DNA from: Chloroflexia bacterium SDU3-3
GTDB taxonomy: Bacteria > Chloroflexota > Chloroflexia > Chloroflexales > Roseiflexaceae
NCBI GenBank assembly: GCA_009268125.1
Contig: WBOU01000001.1
Coordinates: forward strand, 1-64,000
Direction: 5' to 3'
Length of the DNA: 64,000 bases
The notes beneath the pieces were generated by a model. The model did no database searches, was not told the origin of the DNA, and worked only from the letters and a program-made list of their open reading frames with translations. The stretch's first letter is position 1; the number at the start of each line of letters is the position of its first letter. Shown here piece by piece: positions 50,413-59,360 of this stretch. Position numbers and translations under genes: made by a program.

Positions 50413-51453
50413 ATGACCTCTAGACCGCACACCTCGCACCACGACATCATCGTGATCGGAGCCTCCGCCGGGGGCGTGGAGGCGCTCACCACCATCGTAC
50501 AGGGGCTGCCTGCGGATCTGGCGGCATCGCTGTTTGTGGTGCTGCATATACCGCCCGATGCGCCCAGCCTGCTGCCCGCCATCCTGAGCCGCGCTGGCCC
50601 GCTGCCATGCCTTCACGCCACCAACAACGAGGAGATCCGCCAGGGCGTGATCTATATCGCTCCGCCCGATCACCATATGCTGCTGGAGCATGGCCGGATC
50701 CATGTCGTGCGCGGCCCGCGCGAGAACCGCTCGCGCCCCGCGATCGACCCGCTGTTCCGGTCGGTGGCCCAGACCTACGGCCCGCGCGTGATCGGCGTCA
50801 TTCTGACCGGCAACCTGGATGATGGCACCGCCGGGCTGTTCGCCGTCAAGCGCGCGGGCGGCATCGCCGTGGTGCACGACCCCGCCGATGCGCTCTACCC
50901 CAGCATGCCAACCAGCGCCCTGGAGTATGTCCAGGCCGATCACTGCGTGCCGGTGGGGGATATCGCCGCGCTGCTGACCCAGCTGGTCGCAGCGCCAGCG
51001 CCCTCGAAGCGGGCGCTGGCGACCGGTGATCCGTCCCAACAAGAGATTCAGAGCGTAGCTATGGATACAGCAGATGCGCTTAACCCCGATCGCCCAGGTA
51101 CGCCCTCGGTCTTTTCGTGCCCAGAGTGCGGCGGTGTGCTCTTCGAGCTTCAGGATGGGGCGCTGACCCGCTATCGCTGCCGGGTCGGCCACGCCTTCTC
51201 GCCCGAAAGCATGCTGGCCGAGCAGGATCATGCGCTTGAGACGGCGCTGTGGGTGGCGCTCAAAACGCTGGAGGAGCGCGCGGCGCTGGCCACGACCCTG
51301 GCCGCACGTGCGAGCGAGCGCGGGTCGGTGCAGTCGCAGCGCCGTTTCGAGGAGATGCTCAAGGAGACGCAGGCCCAGGTGCTGTCCATCCGCCGGGTGC
51401 TGCTCGATAGCCACGGCATTATGGGCCACGAGGGCCAGGAGCCGCCACTGTAG
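50413..51453 (+). CDS. cheB: CheB methylesterase with C-terminal zinc-ribbon-like tail
   Basis: Protein of 346 residues. The N-terminal 190 residues form a CheB catalytic domain with the triad S18 (GASAGG), H45 (VLHIPP) and D137 (TGNLDDGTAG). There is no receiver domain, so the esterase is not controlled by phosphorylation in the classical way. The C-terminal part has a CPECGG and a later Cys/His (YRCRVGHAFS) that could bind zinc, then a helical tail (about 285-345). No chemoreceptor or CheA gene lies here. The gene precedes a CheB-CheR fusion in the same direction. Confidence 0.9.
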   Translation: MTSRPHTSHHDIIVIGASAGGVEALTTIVQGLPADLAASLFVVLHIPPDAPSLLPAILSRAGPLPCLHATNNEEIRQGVIYIAPPDHHMLLEHGRIHVVRGPRENRSRPAIDPLFRSVAQTYGPRVIGVILTGNLDDGTAGLFAVKRAGGIAVVHDPADALYPSMPTSALEYVQADHCVPVGDIAALLTQLVAAPAPSKRALATGDPSQQEIQSVAMDTADALNPDRPGTPSVFSCPECGGVLFELQDGALTRYRCRVGHAFSPESMLAEQDHALETALWVALKTLEERAALATTLAARASERGSVQSQRRFEEMLKETQAQVLSIRRVLLDSHGIMGHEGQEPPL

Positions 51454-51532
51454 CCTCCCATTGGGGGCCGCCAAGGTACCAGGGAAAGAAAATCTTCACC
51501 ATGAAGGTGTGCAGGCCAAAGGGCCGACAGAT

Positions 51533-51561
51533 GAATGCGGGATCATTCTGATCCCGCATTC
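51533..51561 (+). terminator. 13-bp perfect hairpin after cheB
   Basis: Arms 51533-51545 and 51549-51561 with a TTC loop, about 80 bases after the cheB stop. No T-run, but a very stable stem. Confidence 0.6.
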
Positions 51562-51627
51562 TCGTGTGGTCGGTGGCGCGCAGGTCTCGGGGATGTGATA
51601 GGGCTTCCTGGCCACGCTTCGATGCGA

Positions 51628-51656
51628 TTGACACCACATGCGCGGCGCGTTATAGT
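51628..51656 (+). promoter_or_regulatory. Sigma70 promoter of the CheB-CheR fusion gene
   Basis: TTGACA (51628-51633), 17-base spacer, TATAGT (51651-51656). Transcription should begin near 51663, which rules out the longer in-frame translation starts upstream. Confidence 0.85.
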
Positions 51657-51687
51657 ACGGCAAATATCGCCGATTGTGGATGGAGTC

Positions 51688-54312
51688 ATGAGCATACCCG
51701 AGCAGCTACCTGGGCAGCCGAGCGATCTGGTGGTGATCGGATCATCGGCTGGCGGTATAGAGGCGCTGTCTATTCTTGTCAGCACGCTCCCCGCCGATTT
51801 TCCCGCACCGATCATCATCGCCCAGCACCTCGACCCGCAGCGCCCTAGCAGCCTGGCCTCCATCCTGGAGCGGCGCTCGCCCCTGCCAGTGGTGCAGGTG
51901 AGCAGCACCACCCCGCTGCACAGCGGCACGGTTTACGTGGTGCCATCCAACCGCCATATTGTGCTGCGCGATGGCCATATCATCCCCGAGGAAGATCACC
52001 GTGGGCGACCGCGCCCCTCGATCGACCTGCTGCTCTCCAGCGCCTCGGCGGTCTATGGCGATCGCCTGATCGCCATCATCCTCACCGGCTCGGGGTCGGA
52101 TGGGGCGGCGGGCGCGATCGATGTTAAGAACGTCGGCGGCACGATCATCATCCAGAACCCGCAGACGGCCCGCTACCCATCCATGCCGCTGGCCCTGCCG
52201 CCCACCGGGGTAGACCACGTGGCCGACATCGAGCGGATTGGCCCGCTGGTCTACGACATCATCAAGGGTATCGCGCTGCCCGAGCCGCAGGAGCGCCTGC
52301 ACGACTCGCTGCGCGACATCCTGAACTATATTAGCCGCCACACCAACATCGACTTTCGGCAGTACAAGCAGTCCACCATCCTGCGCCGGATCAGCCGCCG
52401 CATGGCTGTGACCCACAGCCAGACCCTGCAGGACTACCTGCACTACCTGGAGGCCCACCCCTTCGAGGTGGGCGAGCTGGTGATGGCCTTCCTGATCAAG
52501 GTGACCGAGTTCTTCCGCGACCCGGATGCCTTCAGCTACCTGCGCGAGGTGGTGATGCCGCTGCTGATCGAGCATGGTCGCCAGCACGGGCGGGTGCTGC
52601 GCTTCTGGTCGGCGGGCTGCGCCACGGGCGAGGAGCCATACTCGCTGGCGCTGCTGATCGCCGACATGCTGGGTGCCGAGCTGCCCGAGTGGAACATCAA
52701 GGTCTTCGCCACCGATATCGACGAGGGCGCGATCACCTACGCCCGGCGCGGCATCTACCCGCGCAACGTGCTGGACAATATGCCCGACCACTATCGATCG
52801 CGCTACTTCGAGCAGATGGACCTGGGATTCCGGATCGTCAAGCCGCTGCGCCAGATGGTGATCTTCGGCCAGCAGGATCTCAGCCGTGGCGCGCCGTTTC
52901 CGCGCATCGATCTGGTGGTCTGCCGCAACGTACTGATCTACTTCAAGCCCGAGCTGCAGCAGCAGGTGCTCGACATTTTCGCCTACTCGCTGCACCATGC
53001 CAGCGGCTACCTCTTCCTTGGGAAGGCCGAGACCGCCCGACCGAGCAAGGCCACCTTTGAGCTTGTGGAGAAGCGCTGGAAGGTCTACCGCTGCACCAGC
53101 GGGCCGATCCCGGTGCCCTCACGTCAGGGGAGCGCGCCCGGTGCGCTTCCAGCCGCCTACCGCAGCGGGAGCGCCCCAGCCCAGCAGCCAACAGAGCCCC
53201 GCTACAACGAGCACGAAAGTCAGATACCAACCATGGATGTTGCTCAACTGCGGCGACTGAATGAGACGCTGCTGCGCTTCCTACCCCTCGGCATTACCTT
53301 GATCGACCGCACCTACCGGATCATCACAATCAACGGCCCGGCCCGGCGGCTGCTGGGCATCCGCGATAGCGGGAACGATCAGGATTTCCTCCACACCGCG
53401 CGGGGCCTGCCCTACACCCAGGTGCGCACCGGCATTGATCTGGTGTTCCGCGAGCACACCACCACCACCCTGCCCGAGCTTGAGCTTGAGGGCGTGCTCG
53501 GCAACCCCCGCTACCTCACGCTGAGCATCACCGCGATCACGCTTGAGCCAAATGGGCCAGAGCTGGCCATGATCAGCGTGAGCGATGTGACCGAGCAGGT
53601 GCAGACCCGCCGCAAGCTTGAGGCGGTGCAGATCGAGCAGAAGCAGCTGCTCAGCGAGCTGAATAGCACCAACCAGCGGCTGTCGGAGATGAATAAGGAG
53701 CTGCAGGATGCCAACGAGGAGCTGCAGGCCGCCAACGAGGAGATGATGCTCACGCAAGAGGAGCTGCAGGCCACCAACGAGGAGTTTGAGGCCACCAACG
53801 AGGAGCTGCAGGCCACCAACGAGGAGCTGGAGACGAATAACGAGGAGCTGCAGGCCACCAACGAGGAGCTAGAGGCCACCAACGACGAGCTGAACGCCCG
53901 CAGCAGCGAGCTGCAGGATCTGGCCCGCAAGCTGGAGAGTGAGCGCATCCGCCTGATCGGCATGGTCGAGCTTGCGCCCTTCGCGATCATGGTGCTGCGC
54001 GGCCCCGAGCTGGCGGTCGAGACGCTGAACGCCAGCTTCGCGCGGCTGCTGGCTGGGCGCGAGGTGCACGGCTGGCTGCTGGAGGATGTGCTGCATCTGC
54101 TGGGGGGCGCAGGCACGCCGCTCATGCAGGCCATCCGCGAGGCCCAGTACCAGGATGCGGCCTATACCACACCAGCATGCCCGTTCACCATTGCGGGCGT
54201 GGATGGGGCGCTCGCCGAGCGGCACATCGCCTTCACGGTTCTGCCTATCCACGATGGCGATGGCCACTCCGACGGCGTGATGGTCTATGCCGAGGATGTG
54301 CCTGTTCGTTAG
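51688..54312 (+). CDS. CheB-CheR-PAS fusion sensory protein
   Basis: Protein of 874 residues. CheB domain about 10-195 (S20 in GSSAGG, H47 in AQHLDP, LTGSGSDGAAG). CheR methyltransferase about 215-475, with SAM-binding WSAGCATGEEPYSLALL and CRNVLIYFKPE. PAS about 515-640. Then comes a long coiled coil made of 7-residue repeats (EELQATN type), and a last PAS (about 750-870). Such fusions normally continue into a histidine kinase; here the protein stops after the PAS domain. The ATG at 51688 fits the promoter start and lies just after GGATGGAG. It convergently faces a kinase that carries a degenerate CheR domain, suggesting that the two sets are related parts of one circuit. Confidence 0.93.
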   Translation: MSIPEQLPGQPSDLVVIGSSAGGIEALSILVSTLPADFPAPIIIAQHLDPQRPSSLASILERRSPLPVVQVSSTTPLHSGTVYVVPSNRHIVLRDGHIIPEEDHRGRPRPSIDLLLSSASAVYGDRLIAIILTGSGSDGAAGAIDVKNVGGTIIIQNPQTARYPSMPLALPPTGVDHVADIERIGPLVYDIIKGIALPEPQERLHDSLRDILNYISRHTNIDFRQYKQSTILRRISRRMAVTHSQTLQDYLHYLEAHPFEVGELVMAFLIKVTEFFRDPDAFSYLREVVMPLLIEHGRQHGRVLRFWSAGCATGEEPYSLALLIADMLGAELPEWNIKVFATDIDEGAITYARRGIYPRNVLDNMPDHYRSRYFEQMDLGFRIVKPLRQMVIFGQQDLSRGAPFPRIDLVVCRNVLIYFKPELQQQVLDIFAYSLHHASGYLFLGKAETARPSKATFELVEKRWKVYRCTSGPIPVPSRQGSAPGALPAAYRSGSAPAQQPTEPRYNEHESQIPTMDVAQLRRLNETLLRFLPLGITLIDRTYRIITINGPARRLLGIRDSGNDQDFLHTARGLPYTQVRTGIDLVFREHTTTTLPELELEGVLGNPRYLTLSITAITLEPNGPELAMISVSDVTEQVQTRRKLEAVQIEQKQLLSELNSTNQRLSEMNKELQDANEELQAANEEMMLTQEELQATNEEFEATNEELQATNEELETNNEELQATNEELEATNDELNARSSELQDLARKLESERIRLIGMVELAPFAIMVLRGPELAVETLNASFARLLAGREVHGWLLEDVLHLLGGAGTPLMQAIREAQYQDAAYTTPACPFTIAGVDGALAERHIAFTVLPIHDGDGHSDGVMVYAEDVPVR
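53700..53890 (+). repeat. Tandem 21-base coding repeats
   Basis: About nine units related to gaggagctgcaggccaccaa occur inside the CheB-CheR-PAS gene and encode heptads EELQATN/EELEATN. They form a coiled coil and, at DNA level, could change copy number by slippage in steps of seven residues without frameshift. Confidence 0.85.
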
Positions 54313-54317
54313 CGGGC

Positions 54318-54348
54318 GGGCTGGGGCGTGAGCCTTGCACCCCAGCCC
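54318..54348. terminator. Hairpin between convergent sensory genes
   Basis: GGGCTGGGG (54318-54326) pairs with CCCCAGCCC (54340-54348) in the 49-base gap between the stops of the fusion gene and the leftward response regulator. Confidence 0.6.
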
Positions 54349-54361
54349 ATCCGGCCCGCCC

Positions 54362-55018
54362 TCATGCCAGCCAGCCCTGCTGCGCGGCGTAGCGCACCAG
54401 CGCCACGCGGCTGGTGAAGCCTAGCTTCTCCATCGCACGGGCCTTGTAGGTCTCCACAGTCTTCACGCTCAGGCCCAGCTGCGCGGCAATCTCCTTGTTG
54501 CTGTAGCCCTGGGCGATCAGCTGCACCACATCGGTCTCGCGCTCGCTCAACGTGCTCACCGCCACGCCCCCTGTGGTCAGGTGCTGATCCACGAAGCTCT
54601 CGATCACGGTGCCTGTCAGCAGCGGGTCGAGGTAGACGCTGCCCGCCGCCACTATCCGCACCGCCTGGATGAGCGTCTCCGCCGCGCTGCGCTTGAGCAC
54701 GTAGCCGGAGGCCCCGGCCTCCAGCAGGCGGCGCAGGTAGCTCACATCCTCGTGGACGCTCAGCGCCACCACCTTGATGGCGGGGCGCTCCTGCTTGAGC
54801 AGGGCGGTGGCCTCGGCACCGCTCAGCTCGGGCATGGAGAGGTCCATAATCACCACATCCGCATCCGACTGCAGCGCTCGTTCCACCGCCTGCCGCCCAT
54901 GTGCGGCCTCGCCGATCACCTCCATATCTGGCTGGGCGATCACCAGTCGCTTTAGGCCCTCGCGAACGACCTCATGGTCATCCGCAAGAAAAATGCGCAG
55001 CTTGTTTATCGTTGTCAT
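54362..55018 (-). CDS. NarL/FixJ-type response regulator
   Basis: Protein of 218 residues. Receiver with DDHE and phosphoacceptor in VVIMDLSMPELSG; LuxR-type helix-turn-helix LSERETDVVQLIAQGYSNKEIAAQLGLSVKTVETYKARAMEKLG, fully canonical. The start at 55018 (MTTINKLRIF) has AGGA 8 bases upstream and is 10 bases after the kinase stop. An upstream ATG at 55027 is possible. It is the output partner of the leftward CheR-like/PAS kinase. Confidence 0.93.
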   Translation of the reverse strand: MTTINKLRIFLADDHEVVREGLKRLVIAQPDMEVIGEAAHGRQAVERALQSDADVVIMDLSMPELSGAEATALLKQERPAIKVVALSVHEDVSYLRRLLEAGASGYVLKRSAAETLIQAVRIVAAGSVYLDPLLTGTVIESFVDQHLTTGGVAVSTLSERETDVVQLIAQGYSNKEIAAQLGLSVKTVETYKARAMEKLGFTSRVALVRYAAQQGWLA

Positions 55019-55028
55019 TTCCAGCATC

Positions 55029-57380
55029 CTATTCTGGCCCTGATGGTATGCTCTCAAGTGGCACCTGCACAAAGATCGTAGTGCCGCTGCCAGACGTAGA
55101 CTCAATCGTTAGGGTGCCGCCGATCTGGGCGACCCGCTCGCTCATCCCCAGCAGGCCAAGCCGCCCGGTCTTCTTGGGGTTTTCTAGGATGGCATCGGCA
55201 TCAAAGCCGATGCCATTGTCCTCAATGATCACCAGCAGCTGGCCGTCGCCCCGCAGCTCGATCAGCAGGCCCACATGGGTGGCCCCGGCGTAGCGCATCA
55301 CATTGGTCAGCGCCTCCTGCACCACCCGGAAGATTGTAACCTCCATATCGGCGGGCAGGCGGGCCTTGCCAAGGTCGCTGTGCAGATCCACGGCGATCCC
55401 CGAGCGGCTGCCCCAGCGCTCGATGTAGTTGGTGAGCGTAGCCACCAGCCCCAGGTCGTCCAGCGCAGGCGGGCGAAGGTCCAGCGCCATCTGGTGCACC
55501 TCCTGGCTCAGATCGTCGCAGAGCATAAGCAGCTGCTCGATCTGGCCGAGCGTCGCACCCCGCCCATAGGACCGATCCTTGAGCGCCTGCAGCCCCAGCA
55601 TCAGCGCGGTGATCTCCTGGCCCAGCTGGTCGTGCAGCTCGTGCGAGAGCCGCTTGCGCTCTTGCTCCTGGGCGCTCACCACGCCGCGCAGCAGCTCGCG
55701 GCGCACCTGCTCCAGATGCTCTCGTGCCCGGGCCTCGGCCTGGAGCGAGCGGTTCGCTGCGTCCAGCGCCGCCGTGCGCACGGCCACCCGCTGCTCAAGC
55801 TCTTGGCTCGACCGCTGCCGCAGCAACTCGGCCTGCTTGCGCTCGGTGATGTCGCGCTGGTAGATCGTCATGCCGCCATCATCCATCGGGTAGACTCGCA
55901 CATCCACCCAGGTGTCCGTGGATGGGTAGCGCCCCTCGAACACGATCATGTTCCGATCCTGCATCACCTGCTGGACTGAGGCGAGGTAGGGGGCCAGCTC
56001 GGTCCGGGCCAGCACCACCCGGATGTCCTGGCCCAGCATATCGCTGCGGTCGATGCCCAGCAGGCGCTCGGCGGCCTGGTTGACATAGCGGCAGCGCCAG
56101 CCCTTGTCGATGCTAGCGTACGCGTCGCTGATGCTCTCCAAGATCGATGCGAGCGTGCTGCGCTCCTGCGCCAGCGCCTGCTGGTGCTGCCTGCGCTCAG
56201 AGATGTCGATGTAGGACAGCACCACACCGCTGGCTTGCGGCCCTTGGCCGTGGTAGGGCTGGACCCGCACCAAGTACCAGTAGCCCTGATCATCCGCGAC
56301 CTCGCGCTCAATCCCCTGTCCGCTGTCGATCACGCTCTGCAGATCGCCGAGCAGCTGGGGGTAGTCTAGCCGGTGCTCCACCTGCACGATCGGCTGCGGC
56401 GTACTGGCCTCATCCAGCTGGAACACGCTGCGCACGCTCGGCGTCGCACCGATCACCTGCAGACGGGCGTTGAGGAACAGCGTGCCGATATTGCTGGCGA
56501 AGAGCAGATTCTGCAGATCGGTGTTGATCTGGGTGAGATCATCAACCCGGTACTGCAGCTCGCTGTTATAGGTGATCAGCTCCTCGTTGAAGGCCTGGTA
56601 CTCTTCCTGCACTGCCGTCAGGGTCGCGATTGTCGCGCGCATATCCGCATAGGTCAGCTCGGGCACCGTGCGGATATGTGGCGGCGCTGCGCCACCTACC
56701 GCCGCCTCGCTTTCCGCGCGCTGAGCGCCGCCGCCCGCAAGCGGGTGGGCATGCGCGCTGGCCGATACCGCGCATGCGGTGTAGATCCGAAGCCCGTGCT
56801 CCTGGCCGCGTAGCGCAAACAGCGGCGAGGAGGCGGTATCGAGCGCGCAGTTCTCAATCGCCAGCAGCCCCTGGCCCTGCAGCGCAAAGTGGAATGCGGC
56901 CAGCAGGCGCTCGTACGAATCCTGCGCCTCAAGCCCCGGAGCATCCAGCACGACGATCATATCGAGGCGCGGAAACGGCGGGTCGCTCAGCGGATTGTGG
57001 CGTGAGAACACCAGTGTGTCTCGTATAGAGGGGCTGATCCGATAGCGCTGGCCCGACAGTGTGAAGAAAGCATCCGGGTGATCGGGCGCGATCTGGCTGG
57101 CGGAGGACTGCGAGTACATCCCCTGGCGGGCGGTCGCGATCGCCTCCTGGCTGGTGTCGGTGGCGAAGATCTGAAGCGATAGCCGGGTGTGTCCCTGCGC
57201 CAGCAGCTCGTGGAGCTGGATCGCCACGGTATAGGCAGGCTCGCCGGTGCCGCAGCCAACCACCCACACCCGCACCCGCGCATCGTCGTATTTCTGCGCG
57301 ATCAGCGGGCGGGCATACCGTACCAGCGGTGCCAGGGCGGCTGCGTCACGAGTGCGTTCAGAACGGTGGTTATTTCCCAT
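55029..57380 (-). CDS. CheR-like/PAS/PAS HisKA_3 histidine kinase
   Basis: Protein of 783 residues. Residues about 15-215 resemble the CheR methyltransferase: VWVVGCGTGEPAYTVAIQL is a SAM-site-like motif, and LQIFATDTSQEAIATARQGMY and FSRHNPLSDPPFPRLDMIVV follow in CheR order. The conserved CRNVLIYF stretch, however, is VVLDAPGLEA, and the N-terminal CheR helices are missing. A coiled coil (about 250-290) and two PAS domains (about 290-405 and 410-525) follow. HisKA_3 has H583 (SHELHDQLGQE) and an ATPase domain ends the protein. The CheR part is probably inactive and works as a sensor or docking module. Partner regulator 10 bp downstream. Confidence 0.9.
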   Translation of the reverse strand: MGNNHRSERTRDAAALAPLVRYARPLIAQKYDDARVRVWVVGCGTGEPAYTVAIQLHELLAQGHTRLSLQIFATDTSQEAIATARQGMYSQSSASQIAPDHPDAFFTLSGQRYRISPSIRDTLVFSRHNPLSDPPFPRLDMIVVLDAPGLEAQDSYERLLAAFHFALQGQGLLAIENCALDTASSPLFALRGQEHGLRIYTACAVSASAHAHPLAGGGAQRAESEAAVGGAAPPHIRTVPELTYADMRATIATLTAVQEEYQAFNEELITYNSELQYRVDDLTQINTDLQNLLFASNIGTLFLNARLQVIGATPSVRSVFQLDEASTPQPIVQVEHRLDYPQLLGDLQSVIDSGQGIEREVADDQGYWYLVRVQPYHGQGPQASGVVLSYIDISERRQHQQALAQERSTLASILESISDAYASIDKGWRCRYVNQAAERLLGIDRSDMLGQDIRVVLARTELAPYLASVQQVMQDRNMIVFEGRYPSTDTWVDVRVYPMDDGGMTIYQRDITERKQAELLRQRSSQELEQRVAVRTAALDAANRSLQAEARAREHLEQVRRELLRGVVSAQEQERKRLSHELHDQLGQEITALMLGLQALKDRSYGRGATLGQIEQLLMLCDDLSQEVHQMALDLRPPALDDLGLVATLTNYIERWGSRSGIAVDLHSDLGKARLPADMEVTIFRVVQEALTNVMRYAGATHVGLLIELRGDGQLLVIIEDNGIGFDADAILENPKKTGRLGLLGMSERVAQIGGTLTIESTSGSGTTIFVQVPLESIPSGPE

Positions 57381-57503
57381 AGCACCTGCCCATGTTCGCA
57401 GCGTCTACCCCTCACGCGTGTCTGCCCGCAAGAAGCGTGCCGGAATCAGACGTTAGATAAGCCAGAGCGCATGAAGATGGCCAAGGTCACGCTGGCTGCC
57501 GGC

Positions 57504-58379
57504 CTAGTCTTCGGCCAGCATGGCCCGAGCCACCGCCTCGGGCTGCTCCTGCTGGGGCAGGTGCCCTGCGCCGGGGATGATCTCCAGCCGTGCGTTTGGC
57601 AGCAGCGCCGCCATCTCGCTGCCGCGCTCCAGCGACTGGATGCGGTCGTGCTCGCCCCACAGCAGCAGGGTGGGCACAGCGAGTTTGGTCAGCCGTGTGC
57701 GGAAGCTATCGGCGCGCAGGCTGCGGTCGATGGCCAGCCAGCGCACGGTGGAGAGGAAGGCGCGGCGCTGCGGCGCGCTCCACACCCTAGCCCACACGCG
57801 CTGGCGCAGAAATGACTGGTCGTCGTTGGGTAGCGCGTCAAAGCTGGCGTAGTAGGGGCGCAGCCCGGCGGCGGCCACATCCTGCGAGCGGCGGTTGCGC
57901 ACATACATCAGCTCGCCCACCCCCGGCACCAGGTAGAGCAGCGTCTTCACGGCGGTCTTGCCGCCGCCCACGGGCAGCGCGCCGCCGATCAGCACCAGCC
58001 GCTCCACGCGCCCCGGCTGCCAGAGCGCCAGCCGCTGGGCCACGCCCGCGCCTAGCGAGCTGCCCGCCACCGTGGCCCGCGCCACGCCCAGCGCGTCGAG
58101 CAGGCCGCCCATGGCCCTGGCGAAGTAGCCCAGCGTGTGGGCGCGGCGCGTGTGGGCGCTCCTGCCGAAGCCGGGCAGGTCGGGCGCGATCACGCGGTAG
58201 CGCGCCGCCAGCGCGGGGATGAGGCCGCGCCATGTGTCGGCCTCGTCGCCCAGGCCGTGGATGAGCAGCAGCGCGGGCTTGTGGGCCTCGCCGCTGTCGT
58301 AGAGGAAGATGCGGGTGCCGTCGGCCAGCGCGCGCTCGCTGGCCAGCGGGGCGAGCTGGGGCGGGATGTCCATGGTCAT
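57504..58379 (-). CDS. Alpha/beta hydrolase
   Basis: Protein of 291 residues, alpha/beta-hydrolase fold, cytoplasmic. Oxyanion motif LIHGLGDEADTW, nucleophile S108 in AGSSLGAGV, acid Asp in LLLWGEHDRIQ and His in GAGHLPQQEQPE. AGGAG precedes the ATG at 58379. The family covers esterases, C-C hydrolases and dehalogenases; the substrate cannot be inferred from context. Confidence 0.9.
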   Translation of the reverse strand: MTMDIPPQLAPLASERALADGTRIFLYDSGEAHKPALLLIHGLGDEADTWRGLIPALAARYRVIAPDLPGFGRSAHTRRAHTLGYFARAMGGLLDALGVARATVAGSSLGAGVAQRLALWQPGRVERLVLIGGALPVGGGKTAVKTLLYLVPGVGELMYVRNRRSQDVAAAGLRPYYASFDALPNDDQSFLRQRVWARVWSAPQRRAFLSTVRWLAIDRSLRADSFRTRLTKLAVPTLLLWGEHDRIQSLERGSEMAALLPNARLEIIPGAGHLPQQEQPEAVARAMLAED

Positions 58380-58889
58380 GGGTGCTCCTATGTGCTGGTG
58401 TTTTGTATTGGTACACTTCTAATGCACGAGTAGTATAGCTTATGGCTGTGGTGGGCGGGGCGATCTGCCTCGTGGGCCTGGGCGTGATGAGCATGCGCTG
58501 GTAGCGGTACGTGAACGAGAGAAAGCAGTGTGGCTAGACAATAGTCATGCCGTCTGTTTTTTGTTGCCCAACTATTACATTTTTAAATAATTGATATAAA
58601 GTGTAACTTTTGAAAAAGGCTATAACAAAGCCTAACTATAAACAAAACAAATAGTATATGTAAACTTAAGCCGCAAAAGTGACAACCTAACTTTATTCTA
58701 TAGTATAATGTAGCCATTCAAATGAAACACCTATAGATTAATAAAATATTTCTTGTTAGTATTTCTGCTAGTTTATGTTTTCTTAAAAATTTAAGGAAAT
58801 ATGATATGGTGTTGTGTGGGTGTAATGAAACATCTTGCACTTGCATACATTATATAGACGAGCACCCGTATAATTCATAGGAGGAACAT
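58380..58889. other. 510-base intergenic region with sharp AT-rich shift
   Basis: Up to about 58530 the base composition matches the neighbours; after that the sequence becomes strongly AT-rich and stays so into the next genes. A weak promoter may exist: TGACAA (58680-58685) with TATAAT (58704-58709), 18-base spacer. A further TATAAT occurs at 58869-58874, just before the AGGAGG of the next gene. No gene is recognised; a 61-residue frame on the reverse strand overlaps the next gene and has no support. Confidence 0.5.
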
Positions 58890-59288
58890 GTGAGCATTCG
58901 TAGCACAGTAGGTAAAATTCTTGTAGGCGCTTCTCTCGCTGTCGTTGCTGTTGGTACAACCTTTGCAAATCCTCCCTCAGGTGGAGGTGGCGGTACAGGG
59001 ATAGATTTTTATCCCCTTCGTGTAGAGGCCATTGGGAAAACCACTATCACTGGTAGCCAGCCTTATACCGTAATATCAACTGTGCAACTCAAATCCAATC
59101 TTGGTTATAGCTGTTCGGATACCAAGTCCGCAGAAAAGATGTCTAAGGGAGAAGTGAAGGCAGCATGCCACTTTGATCTCGAGCCATCTGCATCAAAATT
59201 AACAGCGAATACACATCATACATGGAAGTATGCTGACAGTCAGAATGTTTGGCATGTATGGGAGGCAACATCTCAAGCTAAACGATGA
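58890..59288 (+). CDS. Small secreted protein, unknown
   Basis: Protein of 132 residues starting with GTG; AGGAGG is 5 bases upstream, while the overlapping ATG would stop at once. Signal peptide of about 27 residues (hydrophobic ILVGASLAVVAVGTTFA, cleaved before NPPSGGGG). A Gly run follows, then a roughly 95-residue mature domain with two cysteines (YSCSDT, AACHFD) that may form a disulphide. I do not recognise a family. Low GC and different codon use relative to the flanks suggest recent acquisition. A strong terminator follows. Confidence 0.75.
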   Translation: MSIRSTVGKILVGASLAVVAVGTTFANPPSGGGGGTGIDFYPLRVEAIGKTTITGSQPYTVISTVQLKSNLGYSCSDTKSAEKMSKGEVKAACHFDLEPSASKLTANTHHTWKYADSQNVWHVWEATSQAKR

Positions 59289-59298
59289 TCTAGACTGT

Positions 59299-59348
59299 AG
59301 CTTCATACGAATATACTAGAAGTATATTCGTATGAAGCTTATTTTATC
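59299..59348 (+). terminator. Terminator after the small secreted protein gene
   Basis: Perfect 19-bp stem (59299-59317 and 59321-59339) with AGA loop, followed by TATTTTAT. Confidence 0.9.
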
Positions 59349-59360
59349 AAAGAAAGATAC

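Noticed and set aside
58783-58968. 61-codon frame on the minus strand in the AT-rich gap
   Set aside because: No ribosome-binding site, overlaps the secreted-protein gene start, composition fits chance in AT-rich DNA.
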